A DNA stretch of 64,000 nt, from the NCBI GenBank assembly GCA_002007465.1, contig LNAC01000731.1, positions 466,267 to 530,266 on the forward strand, in the 5' to 3' direction. Below the pieces are notes generated by a model, which saw nothing but the letters and a program-made list of their open reading frames with translations, was not told the origin of the DNA and did not search any database. A program made the translations under genes and the position numbers. Positions 1-11,010 of this stretch are shown piece by piece. Each line of letters starts with the position of its first letter. Position 1 is the stretch's first letter. The DNA is from Ailurus styani. Its lineage: Eukaryota > Chordata > Mammalia > Carnivora > Ailuridae.

Positions 1-48
<48 letters not shown>
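1..48. repeat. (CT)n simple repeat at left edge
   Basis: An uninterrupted CT dinucleotide run begins at base 1 and so probably continues outside the window. Such pyrimidine runs are common in the internal part of plus-oriented carnivore SINEs, but no SINE tail follows, so I call only the microsatellite. Confidence 0.95.
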
Positions 49-53
<5 letters not shown>

Positions 54-870
54 AGTTTGTCTTTTACTAGGATTTCACCTTCCTAAGTGTGGAGATGGGT
101 CAGTATTACATTCAAATGTCAGAGGAGTGACCACAAGTGCAAAGAGGGAGTTGGGGCAAAAATAGGGGGAGACAAATGATATTTCTCTCTGAAAGTATGC
201 AATGTCGGTTCACCTTTGCCCTGGGGAGGATGCTGCAAAGGGTATTATTTATAGAATCTAACAGTGAAGGAGGCAATGTATACATCATAAAAATAAACCC
301 CATCCTTACCCTTTAAAGAATTTGTTCTCTCTTAGGAGCAGAATAAACATATTTGGGTGAAGGGCTCCTTCTTGATGCTCCCACTTGGGGAAAAAAAGAA
401 ATTGGTTTTGGTTGTCTCCAAAATATTGGAAACATTAACATTCCCTCTGCTGCTGCGGGCTTGTAAGCACAGCACACTCACAGGTGCTCGGTGCTCAGAA
501 CAGCCGTGGTCTCTGAAAGGGGCTCTCAGAAGCAGAATGAGTGTGGATGCTTAGAGAGCCCTGACTGGAGGGGCTCCCTACATGTTTCAGCTGCCTGGTC
601 ACATACGGAGAAGATTTCCTATACATACAACCCAAATGATAGTGAATAAAATAATTTGGGATTTTTATGATTGCTATTATGATGTTTCATGAATCTTTGC
701 AAAGGATAGAGAAATGTTTTGAAAATAAGGCAATGCATTTGGAAGTGCTAGTAAAAACATGACATTTTAAAATGTATTGAAAACCATTAAATGGCATCTT
801 GAATAAAATCTGGAAAGTACTGAAAATAAGAGATTTTTAAATCCTCAGGTCCTTACAGGGTTTTGTCATA
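49..870. other. Unique sequence, no gene recognised
   Basis: No repeat family or convincing exon is recognised. A locally GC-richer patch lies at about 430-600. The two short open frames here (63 and 65 codons) have no recognisable domain and no splice or initiation context that I would trust. Confidence 0.5.
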
Positions 871-1351
871 GAGTAGTAGGCTTACAGTGTATAGCATTTT
901 GTATCTTGTTCTTTTCAATGCTACAAGGTAACACTTTCCTGTATTCCTGTGGATCAGCCTAAACATCATTTAAAATGCTGCAGAGTGTTCTAGGCAGCTG
1001 TGTATTAATGTACTTAAGAATCTCTCTGCTTTACGTTGTTTAGGCTGTTTTATTTTGTAATATAGATAATGCTGCAACAAACATTTTGTTCCTATAGTTT
1101 TTTTTAATGTTTAGAATTAGTCTCTTGGGGTGGAAACCAAGGAGCAGAATTGTTCATACCTTTCACCCAGTGAAAGGATGAAAGGTGTGAACATGCGATG
1201 CATTATTTTTCAAAAATACTCTATCAGTTTACCATCTCACCATACTGATTGGCAGAATTGGACATTCCTTTTTTTTAAATCACTGACAAATAGGTGAAAT
1301 GGTATTGGACTGGCCTTTTAATTTACATTTTCGTTTACTAGTGAGATAAAA

Positions 1352-1391
<40 letters not shown>

Positions 1392-1560
1392 CTGACAATA
1401 GACTGTCTTCTGTAAAGTGTCTTTTATGCCCTTTGCTTTATCTCTTGGATTCCTAGTATTTTTTCCCTTATCTTGTGCCACTTGTTTATATAATAAAGAT
1501 ATTAAAACTTCATAATATTTGTTGCAAGTTTTTCCCCCAGCCTATTAATGAAAAACTTTG
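870..1560 (-). mobile_element. Probable ancient L1 3' end (minus), with internal (TA)n
   Basis: Phrases resembling the antisense of old L1 ORF2/3' ends appear here, such as 'aataatgctgcaacaaac' near 1066 and the 'ggagcagaattg' stretch near 1141. Divergence is high. A (TA)n run at about 1354-1388 interrupts it. The L1 class is inferred from a few short matches, so another LINE is possible. Confidence 0.4.
1354..1388. repeat. (TA)n microsatellite
   Basis: Perfect alternating AT run of about 35 bases embedded in old LINE-like sequence. Confidence 0.95.
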
Positions 1561-3049
1561 CATTTAAACTTGATTTTATTCTATGTTGAGAGATGCGTAA
1601 ATTTGGTACAGTGAGATTTGTAGTGCAGCGTAGGAGAGAGGGATTCACACACAAGTATCACCACAATCATTTCTTCTTTTAAATGATCTCATATAGCTAA
1701 GCTTATATGGTCTTTTAAAGAGACAACTAAGTTTGTTCTCTTATCAACAGTCTGTAGGAGAAAGCCTCTAAACTTGTTAAATTTTATGTGGTCCTCTTAA
1801 GCAATTCTTTATCAGGCATTATTCTCTACTCTGGGGAAAACCTCTAGGACTTATAATCAGTGTGTTAAGAAAGACATATGGAAAAATATTTTTTAAAATT
1901 TTAAAAAAGTGCAAGATTACCAAGGCTGATAATTTGTATCCAAACTCTATTGTTTGGCTGTATCAAAATGGAATTACAGATATAGTGAGATGTTGCAGGG
2001 AGGGATTTTACTTTGTTTCCTACAATGGGAGAAGATGGGGCAAGTAGTAGTACTTGTGAACAGGGAGAATTTGTGGCTAGAAGAGCATTATTTTCTTTAC
2101 ATAAGTCAACCAGATCTCCTCAGTTCTAAAAGTTGTTCCAACACTGAAGCTCTCTGGGGGAGACCATCATTACTGAATTGCACCAGATGCTGCTGCTTGT
2201 CTGACATATATTTAAACTTTCATCTTCCTGGACAACTTAATGATATAGGATAGTTGTTTAGTTTAGGTCAGGTTTCCATAGGCAAAATAAAGCAGAGGGG
2301 TGGTACAGACATCTAGATGGTTCAGGCAAAAAGTAGAGACTTTGTATTTGGCTTGAACTCTCCAGATGTTTGCTTTAATACTCTACTCTTCTTTGGTTAT
2401 AGAGTCCTATCTCTCTTTTGTTGTTGCTGCTTTTGTTTGTATATGCATGACAGATTACCCCAGAGACAAATCATTTTCCATATCCAGGTACAATTTCTGT
2501 AAAGGCTGGCCTCTGAACCAAGAGTCTCGAACACAGATTTTTAAAACAACAGATTAAAATGTAATAAAACCTCCAATATTTCTTGTTTGCGGGTTTAGCT
2601 GAGGGAGCAGGAAACGCAAGCATTTCAGCAGGCATTTTATACCTAGGTAGGAAGGTATGTGGATAAACACAGCCACAGTACATTTAAAAACAGTTTCTAT
2701 CTAATGAAGAATTACGCCTTTAATGGGGTTTGTCTCTAGAAGATATTTCCTGCGAATCCCGTTTTATGAAAGCAGTTGTTTGAATCGAATAGTCACTATA
2801 ATAAAAACTCATCAGCCTTTTTCCTCACATACATGATCATCAATATTCTAAACTCCACTTGTGCTAAAAATCAAAATGGATAATAGAAATGTGGATTTAC
2901 TTCGCTTAAAAATTAAACTGTTGCATTAAATATGGGCATTGTTCAAGAGAAGAAAGCCTAAGAGGGAAAAGTAGCCAGTATAAAAGCACTATTATTCTTG
3001 CCCAATATATATTTTTTTCCTCTAAGTATTAACTCCATAGTCTTTGTGA
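1560..3049. other. Unique AT-rich sequence
   Basis: No transposon family, RNA gene or exon is recognised. Several open frames of 60-100 codons occur on both strands (for example 1954-2253 plus and 2471-2683 minus). Their amino-acid composition is unstructured, they show no domain, and they overlap one another, as expected by chance. Confidence 0.5.
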
Positions 3050-3420
3050 GCTAATGTCCAATTATGTTGATAAAAATGTGGGGCCGCCCTTGCTATTAAA
3101 AACCAGTGCTAGCTATGATGATTGCTTTCTCTGTGTTTGGACATAAATGAAGCCATGCACAATGATGATGCTTTCTATACTACGCAGGGAGAAGGGCTGC
3201 CCCCTGATTTGTGGCTGCGGTTACCGCTTGCAGATGATGGCTTTGGTCTCAGCTTCTTTACTTCTATGCTACTCAAAACCTCTGCTGGAGCAAACAACTG
3301 TCAAATGCCTGACTGCTGCACACAGAACAGGTCTGTTTGCTGCTTTTGTTTCCTCGCACTCTGTAGCTAAAGTAATTAGAGCAAATACATGGTTTAATTA
3401 GGCTCCTAAATCCTCCCTGT
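3050..3420. other. GC-richer unique block with paired TAATTAG motifs
   Basis: This block stands out from its AT-rich surroundings. Two frames are open in parallel (3122-3370 and 3147-3401), without a recognisable domain. Homeodomain-type cores lie at 3373-3379 (TAATTAG) and 3394-3401 (TTAATTAG), 21 bases apart. It could be an evolutionarily constrained non-coding element. That is inference only; the sequence alone does not show constraint. Confidence 0.3.
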
Positions 3421-3839
3421 TATCTTAAGAATCAACTGAAAATTAACTCAGTTAAAAATCAAGCATTTCTCTCCACCTTCGAAAAATAAAACTCATTTGG
3501 AAATGGCTTTTAATAAATAAACATCAGAACCATGAAGTCTAGCAGGCACTTCACATACCTTTCAACAATTTCGCGTCACATATGTTTCTTTTGATGCAAC
3601 TAAAAAATGAACAATAAAACATTTTGCTTAATGCTATTACTCCTTGGTATCCTACAGCAACCTTGTTCTTAGCATCAAGGAGATCGTCGGTTCATATTGC
3701 CTGGTCTTCGGAAGTTAGGCTCTTTTTTTATAAATTAAAGAGCATCGTCACATGACTAAATTTGCTCTTTGAAAAGAGTTAGTGTTAGAGACATGCCTTT
3801 TCTTCTGGATATTTACCAGTCCACTTTTGTCTGATTTAA
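3421..3839. other. Unique AT-rich sequence
   Basis: No repeat or gene signal recognised. Confidence 0.45.
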
Positions 3840-4480
3840 GATGTCGTGTGTATTATTCTCATCATTGATTCTGCTTTCTCCACTCCTCACGTGCGCCTTC
3901 AGTATCTGCCAGATGGAACCCTCCCTTTTGTTTCCGTAGTCAGCAACCTTGTCCAGGCCCTAATCAACTCTATCGGGATTGCTGAAGCTGCCTCTTAAAC
4001 TAGCTTTACCCTTCTTTAGTCTCCAGATGCTCAACAGAGTATTTTCCATCATATGTCACTTTCATCACGCCACTCCTTGCTTCAGGGTGTACAGAGCACC
4101 CCCTGCCTTTTTTCTTCTGCCACGTCAAAACTGAACTCCTGTCCTAAAGTTTCCCTCTTCCCAATTGACAGCACAGCCAACCCCCTTTCTTATCCCCTGG
4201 CCACACGCGCGACCCATCCTTCCAAAGTCACTCCTCATCCTACTACCATATGTTCTCACTGCCCACACCACCGGTTAGGTTGCTCTCTTTATGGCATTCT
4301 GGATATGATTTATCCATTTCCACTGTTAGGCTATCTCTCATGTTTCAATGTCCTGCCCTTCCTAATTACTGATGAATGCCAGTCACCTTCCTGAAGACTA
4401 AGCTCAAGACTCACTCAGGAAAGCTTCCCTCACTCACATAATCTTACTATAATCACTGCCTAATTTTCCTAAGCATCAGA
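3840..4480 (+). mobile_element. L2 (CR1-like) LINE 3' region, plus orientation
   Basis: Old divergent LINE2. The order of phrases fits the L2 3' region: a 'ctgctttctccactcctcac' block near 3870, 'gtccaggccctaatcaact' near 3952, and an 'aagctcaagactcactcaggaaagcttccctcactc' type block near 4400, which matches the usual L2 'cagctcaaatgtcacctc...gccttccctga' segment. No open frame is retained. The 3' terminus probably resumes at 4866 after about 385 bases of unrecognised sequence. Confidence 0.6.
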
Positions 4481-4865
4481 TATCGCATAGAACCAAGGTT
4501 TTAGTTAGTATTGTTGATAGAGTCATATCATTGGTAAATGACAGTCATTGTTACAATGACTAATAATTTTCTCCTACTTGGTATGTAGCTGCTCCCTTTG
4601 GAACTACCTCCCCTCTCCAAGGGCTCTTACATACCCATTGTCCTGGCTCCTTGAGCCCTTCCTTTGGGACCTCCCATGTCTCCAGTATCTAGCCACTACA
4701 CCGTTAACTACTGATACAGCAGTGGATTCCCAAGACCCTACACTAGAACCTTGACTGGCAGACATTCTGATTGGTAGGCTTGTGATACACAGGCTCTTAA
4801 GTAGTTAAAAATACTACCCTGGGGTATAACGAATCCCTGACTTAGGAACACTGTTGTAGACTATA
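4481..4865. other. Unrecognised sequence between two L2 parts
   Basis: Lies between the L2 body and the L2 3' terminus, so it may be an old insertion. No terminal repeats or poly(A) tail could be picked out. Confidence 0.35.
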
Positions 4866-4980
4866 ATAAACGCCTTGAGGACTAGGACAGGGACTGTGCA
4901 ATATTCATCTTTATATCCCTAATGCTTAGTATGGTGCCTGGAAGTCACCAATAGATGTTTGCCTCAAGGAAAGAATGAGG
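4866..4980 (+). mobile_element. L2 3' terminus
   Basis: Contains the diagnostic L2 end in order: 'aggacagggactgtgcaat', then 'ctaatgcttagtatggtgcctgg', then a short gap to '...aatagatg', equivalent to the consensus 'gggcaggga...cctagaacagtgcctggcacatag...aataaat'. Consistent with being the tail of the 3840-4480 copy. Confidence 0.65.
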
Positions 4981-5110
4981 GTAGGAAAAGAAAAGGCAGG
5001 AGGAAGGGAGGGAGGGAAGGAAGGAAGAAAAGAAGAAGGGGAGGAAGGAGGGAAGGGGAGGGAAGCATGGTGGAAGGGAAGGAGGAAGGGAGGGAAAGGA
5101 GAAGAGAAAT
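4972..5110 (+). repeat. Purine-rich (GGAA/GGGA)n low-complexity tract
   Basis: About 140 bases of almost only G and A on the plus strand, made of imperfect GGAAGGAGGGA units. Two overlapping reading frames across it encode only Gly/Lys/Arg/Glu repeats and are not genes. Polypurine tracts like this can form triplex structures, but nothing else here suggests a role. Confidence 0.9.
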
Positions 5111-5164
5111 GTCTAAGAGAGGTGTGGCTTTACGTGGCTAATGCAGACTACTTCCTCCTCCAGA

Positions 5165-5945
5165 TGCTATTTTTAAAATTTGACACAAATGGTACATTAG
5201 TTTCATGTGTACAACATAGTGATTCAACAACTCTATACATTATGCTGTGCTCACAGGTGCAGCTCCCATCTGTCACCACACAACGCTATTACAACTCCAT
5301 TGACTATATTCCCCATGCTATGCCTTTCATCCCGATGACTTATTCGTTCCATAACTGGTAGCCTGTATACCCCACTCCCCTTCACCCATTTTGCCCATCC
5401 CGCACCCCTCCCCTCTAGCAACCATCAGTTTGTTCTCTGTATTTATGTCTGATTTCTGCTTATTTGTTTATTCATTTGTTTTTTAGATTCCACATAAAGT
5501 GAAATAATACGGCATTTGTCTTTCTTTGTCTGACCTATTTTACTTAGCTAACTACCCTTTAGGTCCATCCATGTTTTCACAAATGGCAAGATCTCATCCC
5601 TTTTTATGGCTACATAATATTCTATTATATACCTCACATCTTATTAACCCATTCATCTGTTGATGGACACTTGGGTTGCTTCCATGTCTTGGCTATTAGA
5701 ATTAATACTGCAATGAACATACAACTACATATGTCTTTTCAAATTGATGTTTTAGTTTCCTTTGGGTAAATACCCAGTAGTGGAAATATTGGATCATGTG
5801 GTATTTCCATGTTTAATTTTTTGAGGAATCTTCATACTGTTTACACAGTGGCTGCACCAATTTACATTCCCATCAACAACAGGGCACGAGGCTTCCTTGT
5901 TCTCCATGTCCATGCCAACATTTGTTATTTCTTATTATTATTTTT
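5165..5945 (-). mobile_element. L1 3' end, minus orientation, 5'-truncated
   Basis: Reads as the reverse complement of an L1 3'UTR followed by the last part of ORF2: 'acaacatagtgattcaacaa' near 5213, 'tttcacttagc'-type block near 5540, 'tattctattatata' near 5628, 'cattcatctgttgatggaca' near 5650 and the 'caatttacattcccatcaac' block near 5857. Frame is destroyed by substitutions. It breaks off at about 5945 in a T-rich stretch. Confidence 0.85.
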
Positions 5946-6334
5946 CTTTCTTTCTAATAGCACCCAAGCTCTCGGTGAATGATGGCATGGCTTGGTGGCT
6001 TCTGCCTGACGTAACACCTCTTCCTTCTCAAAGGAATTATGCCCTTTTTTCCCCTCTTACTCATCATAGCTGAGCTATTTTTTCCCCCACGCATATCCCT
6101 TTCCCATCTTGCAGTGGTTGTCAGAAACCTCAGAAAATGCCTGTACCCTATCCCTCCACCAAGTTCCATTTGGGAACAAAGAGAACTTCCAACCCCAGTC
6201 ATGTAGGGTGATGAATATGCAATTAATGCTGGTCATAAACATAGAGTCATGGTGATCATAAAACCTCTCTCAAGGCAAAGCACTTTCCACTTCTTGGCAC
6301 CATTATGTTTCTCCACCTGCCCCCCCCACTAGAA
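5946..6334. other. Unique sequence
   Basis: No repeat or gene recognised. An 82-codon minus-strand open frame at 5954-6202 has no recognisable domain. Confidence 0.45.
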
Positions 6335-6435
6335 TGTCGGCTCTGCGGGTTCCTGTGTGTTCTCCATGTATTCCCTGTGCCTAGAACAGTGCCTGACACA
6401 TAGTAAAGATCCTCAATAAATACCTGAATGAGGAA
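6335..6435 (+). mobile_element. L2 3' end fragment
   Basis: Contains 'cctgtgcctagaacagtgcc', 'tgacacatagtaaagatcctc' and 'aataaatacctgaatgag', the characteristic 3' end of L2. Only about 100 bases survive. Confidence 0.75.
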
Positions 6436-6959
6436 ATAAACATGAAAAATATATGTTTTGACGTTAAAAGGGAGATACCTCATGGACCACGAGTGCTCTC
6501 CATAGGGATCCTTTTCAGAATCTCTAAGAAGTCTTCATCCACCTGCTTTAACTAACAGTGCTCTTTCTTATGCATCAGCCTGCAAACTATGTCCTGATAT
6601 GTTTTATAAGCCTGTTTTATAATTGTTTTTATTTTCTAAGTTTTATCTAATGGTTAGTACAACAACACTTTTGCTTTCTACTATATTTCCGTAGCCAATA
6701 TACGGACAGAATTTCCATATGTCGTGAATTAAATGAGTTTCTTTGGGCAAACCTATAAATCCAGCCAACATTTGTTTAACAGCGCTTCTGTGGGTAAAAT
6801 GTGTTCAAAGTTCAAAACAGCCGCTTTCCAAACTGCTTTTGAAATAGAGCCATTTTTAGTTTCCCGAGTCTCTGCATTCAGTCTGTGCTTTAGTGTCAGA
6901 CAATTGTTTATGGATTGTAAGTACTTTTCAGTTGCCTCATTAGTGGCTGCTTTATCTTC
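6436..6959. other. Unique sequence
   Basis: No repeat recognised. Overlapping sense and antisense frames at 6733-6984 and 6753-7007 are open, but neither encodes a recognisable domain. Confidence 0.45.
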
Positions 6960-7075
6960 CCCAGTGTTTTGTAAGCCCCCCTGAAGGCAGGGATTATGTT
7001 TTTCCACTTTTGTTCATCCCTTCATGGTGCCTAGTACTGCATTATACTCAGGCGCTACTTGTTGAATGAAGGATT
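6960..7075 (+). mobile_element. L2 3' end fragment
   Basis: 'ctgaaggcagggattatg', 'catggtgcctagtactgca' and 'gcgctacttgttgaatgaa' follow the L2 3' terminal consensus in order. Confidence 0.7.
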
Positions 7076-7254
7076 TTGCCTAAATGCAAAATACTACATA
7101 AGGTGATAAGCCCAGAAGACAATATATGACATTTTGCAAAAGATGAGACATCAGTCATTGAATGCACTCTTCAGTATTTAGGGCCACTGCACTTGAGAGT
7201 CCTGTTAGAGACTACATTTTGTTTAGCCTTGGTAATCACTCCTTCGGGCCAAGC

Positions 7255-7300
7255 TTTCACATGGTTTTTTTTTGTTTTGTTTTTTTGTTTTTTCACATGG
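7255..7300 (-). mobile_element. Tail-only retro-insertion (poly-T/G flanked by a 10-bp TSD)
   Basis: TTTCACATGG occurs at 7255-7264 and again at 7291-7300, flanking only 26 bases of T with three G. This is what a minus-oriented insertion of nothing but an A-rich tail would leave. Chance slippage could mimic it, so I hold it at moderate confidence. Confidence 0.5.
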
Positions 7301-8309
7301 GAGTTTTTTAAGAATAGCAACAATCCAGGACAGCACATCATAATTATAAAAGAAGCAGCAGAGGTTTAAAATACTTCATTCTTATTAATTACATGTTCCC
7401 TCTTCCCCTTAAATACATCATCAGGGAGAATTATGAACTATGATGCAAATAATTTGAGTTCAGGAGTGAGGAAGGAAGGTGTTTGTGCTTATCTACCTCA
7501 GGATCTTTTCTAAATTCGGCACCAAGTAGTCAAAAGAGAAATGGGGAGGGAAAATGTTCATTTCTGATCAAGAAACAAGAAAATTTAGACCCTGCCTCAT
7601 AGTAAACTCCTCCCTCCTTCTGTAATAATGCATTGAAAACACCTGGGATCTGATTTCTTAACCTGAGTTATGGTTGCATGGGCATTTAGTACGTAGTTAT
7701 GATTTAAATGCACATAGGTATTTTATACACTCATCTGTACATATGATGTATTTTCCAATCTAATAAAAGTTACTTTAAAGAAAAATGTGGTCCAAGAGGG
7801 AAACATATCAGTATTTCACATTGATTCAAAATTCAGAACCAAGTAAATATAAATCATTCCTTGCTTTTGTTAATTAGCATTCAGAAAGGAATAATGTTAA
7901 CATTTGAATAGAGTGTTTAAGAAATAATTACATTTGCATCTGAAAAGAGGTGTCCCTTGGAAAATAAAATTGGTGTTCTCAGAATTAAAAAACAAAATCC
8001 AAGCAAAAGAAAACGTTTTGCCTACCTCAAGAGACTTCTTTAAAGATTGCTTCCAGGTTCACCTGAAGACTTTTGTCACATGGTTCAGTACTTCTGTGGA
8101 ATCTTCGAGGTATTAGAGAATCAAAGCTAAGAGCTATCCAAAAAGTGAGCCGTGTAAGCTGAGAAACCCTATTCACAGCACCTAACAGTACAAACTGCTT
8201 CACAGGGAAGACTTAACTTTTCTCTAACAGTCTGTTTTCTACAATTCACCTTCTGTGTGTATGTGTGCACCAGAGTTGTGGTTTTTCATGTGAATTTGTT
8301 TCTCATCAA
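7301..8309. other. Unique AT-rich sequence
   Basis: No repeat, RNA gene or exon recognised over about 1 kb. Confidence 0.45.
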
Positions 8310-8420
8310 CCAGATTGCAAATTTCTCGAGACCAGGGATAATCTATTGTCTTTCATGTCCCCTGCATGGCCTCCTCTGTGTTAGTCACCTAATACTTTCG
8401 CTTGATTTGCAAATGCATAC
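8310..8420 (+). mobile_element. Possible L2 3' end fragment
   Basis: 'tcgagaccagggataatctattgtcttt' in outline, followed by 'cctctgtgttagtcaccta', resembles a decayed L2 terminus. Weak. Confidence 0.35.
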
Positions 8421-8732
8421 ATGTCACATTCTGATAGCTTGTGACTCCTTTGTCTCATCTGTTTTATACCCAAAAGAAAGCTGGAGAATATAAGGCTCAT
8501 ACTCTCCTCTTTTATAATGGGTATGATCTGGAGGCAATGCAGCGGCGATTATAACCATCGGTTTTGAGTTTTGAGGTGTTTGTGCAAAAAAAATGATGGA
8601 AATATAAATGCGAAGGCATGGTGTGATCTGAAAATCTTTTAACATATTATTAATTCTACAAAGAAATTTTGAAAGTTTTCTGACATCACGTTAACGTGAC
8701 TTTTTGTATCGTGACCCTAAGTTTAAAAAAAA
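8421..8732. other. Unique sequence with a 14-bp palindrome
   Basis: Nothing gene-like. A perfect inverted repeat TCACGTTAACGTGA sits at 8686-8699. Confidence 0.5.
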
Positions 8733-8866
8733 TGGATGATGTGTATTAAGGAGGGCACGTGATGTGATGAGCACTGGGTGTTATACGCAACTAATAAATC
8801 GTTGAACACTACAGCAAAAACTAATGATGTGCTATATGTTGGCTAATTGAACATAGTAATAATTTT
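8733..8866 (+). mobile_element. Very short L1 3' tail, plus orientation
   Basis: Carries only the last ~130 bases of a carnivore L1 3'UTR: 'gtattaaggagggcacgtg', 'gagcactgggtgttata', 'aactaatgatgtgctata' and 'ttggctaattgaac', ending in an AT-rich tail. The same 3' end recurs at 42137-42245, 42900-43000 and 53220-53330. Confidence 0.85.
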
Positions 8867-9339
8867 TTTAAAGAAGCTCTATCAGCTTACTAGAACTACA
8901 GGTTTAAACCTGAAACAAAAACATGACCCCATAGTTGAGAAATGGTTCTTTAAATTTCTGTTACTTGAAGTTGATACTAATTTACTCTACACAATCTTTC
9001 TGTGAATTGAAAGTCTAATATGTTAAAACTTAACCATCATCTAACATTTTGTATTGTTACAAATTACTTTTAGCAACTGTATTGCAATACATCTCTAACT
9101 TCTGGAGGTCATCATTCAGCTTCTGTTCAGTGTTAAGAGGAGTTCATGAGGATTGTACGTGTGTGATTTATCTTTGTTTTAAATTTTCAAATACTCACCC
9201 TTAACAAACCGCATATTCAAGTAAAACTTTAATTCATCACTTCTCCTCAATAACTAGTATTGCCTTTTAAGTTGTATTATGCAATAATAGAACCAGTATT
9301 TGATAATGAACAAAATATTGATTTTTAGTAATAGGAGAA
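8867..9339. other. Unique AT-rich sequence
   Basis: Nothing recognised. Confidence 0.4.
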
Positions 9340-9475
9340 GGGTGGAAAGAATACCATATTGGAACTCCAGAGAGGTGGTTTCTAGTCCCATTTCTGCCAC
9401 TTACGAGATGTCTGATCATTTAATCCTATTTATCTTTGTTTACCCTTTTAAAAAATGAGAGGTTACAGACAAGTG
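9340..9475 (+). mobile_element. MIR SINE fragment
   Basis: 'tctagtcccatttctgccac' followed by 'ttacgagatgtctgatcatt' and a 'tatctttgtttaccc...aaaaaatgagaggtta' block, matching the MIR core order (non-specific tRNA-related part, 'ctctgccacttactagctgtgtgacc', 'cctcatctgtaaaatg'). Confidence 0.65.
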
Positions 9476-9655
9476 TTTTCTAATGTTTTTGAAACAGGGA
9501 GAAAGAGAACAAACATATACCTTCCAGTTTCTGTATACTCAGCTTGTCCCTTATTTAGAACTGTACACAGAAAGCTCTGTTGTGCCTTCAGAACAAATGT
9601 CTTAGCAAATGAACATCTCCTTAAATTATTAAACACAAATTTGTTTTCATCCCCC

Positions 9656-9668
9656 TTTTAAAAAATTT

Positions 9669-9710
<42 letters not shown>

Positions 9711-9808
9711 ATATGTATGTAATCTCTACACCCAAGGTGGGGGGCTCAAACTCACAACTCTGAGATCAAGAGTTCCATGCTCTTCTGACTGAGCCAGCCA
9801 GGTGCCCC
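9656..9808 (-). mobile_element. Carnivore SINE (short form), minus
   Basis: tRNA-Lys-derived head in antisense ends at '...gactgagccagccaggtgcccc' (9789-9808). TTCATCCCC flanks at 9647-9655 and 9809-9817 form the TSD. The tail side contains a (TG)n run (9671-9700) followed by ATGT units. The short form lacks the CT-rich middle. Confidence 0.88.
9671..9720. repeat. (TG)n then (ATGT)n microsatellite
   Basis: Pure GT run at 9671-9700 passing into ATGT units to 9720, grown in the tail region of the adjacent SINE. Confidence 0.95.
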
Positions 9809-9874
9809 TTCATCCCCTTTTTTATTCATATATATATATATATATATGCACATATATATACACATATATATATT

Positions 9875-10055
9875 TAATTTTTTAAAAGATTATTTGAGAG
9901 AGAGAGAGAGCATGAGCAGAGAGTGAGGTAGAGGGAGAGGAAGAAGCGGATTCCCCACTGAGCAGGGAGCCCTATGAGAAGCTCAATTCCAGTATCCTGA
10001 GATCATGACCTGAGCAGAAGGTAGAAGTTTAACCAACTGGGTCACCCAGGTGCTC
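9875..10055 (-). mobile_element. Carnivore SINE, minus
   Basis: Full antisense SINE: A-rich tail complement, GA-rich middle, 'gatcatgacctgagcag', then 'caactgggtcacccaggtgct'. The 19-base TSD ccccttttttattcatata lies at 9814-9832 and 10056-10074. The left TSD copy is followed by a TA/CA-rich stretch (9831-9870) that expanded after insertion. Confidence 0.9.
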
Positions 10056-10079
10056 CCCCTTTTTTATTCATATATTTAA

Positions 10080-10870
10080 AAAATGTTTATCACAAATCAG
10101 ATATGTTCCAGATAGTGATTTTGGTACTGTAGCTATGAGAGTGAATAAGACACATGATGTCTGTACTTTCATGGAGTTTACATTCTAGTAGGCAGGAACC
10201 AAATAAATAAAGGCATAAGAAAATATCAGGTAGTGGAAAGTCCAGTTTTAAAAATGGAATTCAGTGATATAGAGAATATAATTGTGTTGGGTGGTTTGAG
10301 AAGGCCGCTCTCAAAGGAAAGGACATTTGTACTGAAATGCAAATGCCAAGAATGTAGCAACCACAAGAAGATCAAAGGAAGGCCATGTAGAGGAACAGAA
10401 AGTACAAGGCGTAAAAGCAGGCGTGAGCTGTGAGTGTTGGAGGAAAAGAAAGAAGGCAATGTACTGGAGCATAGTGGGGTCAGAGAGTCAGGGGCCAATC
10501 AGGGAGGGGTTTGTAGGTCAAGGTAAGGAGTGTGGAGTTTATTCTAGACACAGTGGGCAGCCACTGGAGAGGTTTAAGCTGCAGAGTGACATGATCTGGT
10601 TTACATTTTAAAAGTGGACACTCCAGCTGTCACTAGGATTGATGGTGACCAAAAGTAGAAGCTGAGAGACCAGCTAGGAGAATATTTTAGTGTTCCAGAT
10701 AAAGGTGGCTTAGACAACAGTGATAGTAGTGGAACTGGAGATATGAGGACAAAGTTGGGATATCATTTGGAGGTAAAGTGTACAGAAGCTGCAGGATTGA
10801 ATTTAGGGTGTGAGGGACAGAGACGAATCAAAGATAATTCCTGGGTGGTTGGCATTATAAACTTGAACAT
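10080..10870 (-). mobile_element. L2 LINE 3' region, minus orientation, ~790 bp
   Basis: Reverse-complement L2 phrases run in order: 'catggagtttacattctagt' (10170), 'gaaaggacatttgtactgaa' (10316), 'gaacagaaagtacaaggcg' (10393), 'gtaaggagtgtggagtttattcta' in outline (10520), 'gagtgacatgatctggttta' (10585) and 'aatcaaagataattcctggg' (10826). One of the longest old LINE remnants in the window. It has no coding capacity, and the short frames within it are chance. Confidence 0.8.
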
Positions 10871-11010
10871 TTTTACAGAAAATAGAACCCATTTAACATT
10901 AAACTCTATATGGCTTCATTTCTTTTCCCATCTTTTAATGTAGGCTTATATGATTTTGTATAACTATAATCAGTGAAGCAGAATGTTTGAACTGTTTGAT
11001 GTTATTAATT
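10871..11010. other. Unique sequence
   Basis: Nothing recognised between the L2 and the next SINE. Confidence 0.4.

Noticed and set aside
3122..3401. Two parallel 82-84-codon plus-strand frames
   Set aside because: No splice sites, Kozak context or domain were convincing. Kept only as a candidate non-coding element.
4959..5361. Gly/Lys/Arg/Glu-rich frames over the GGAA tract
   Set aside because: Low-complexity translation of a polypurine repeat.
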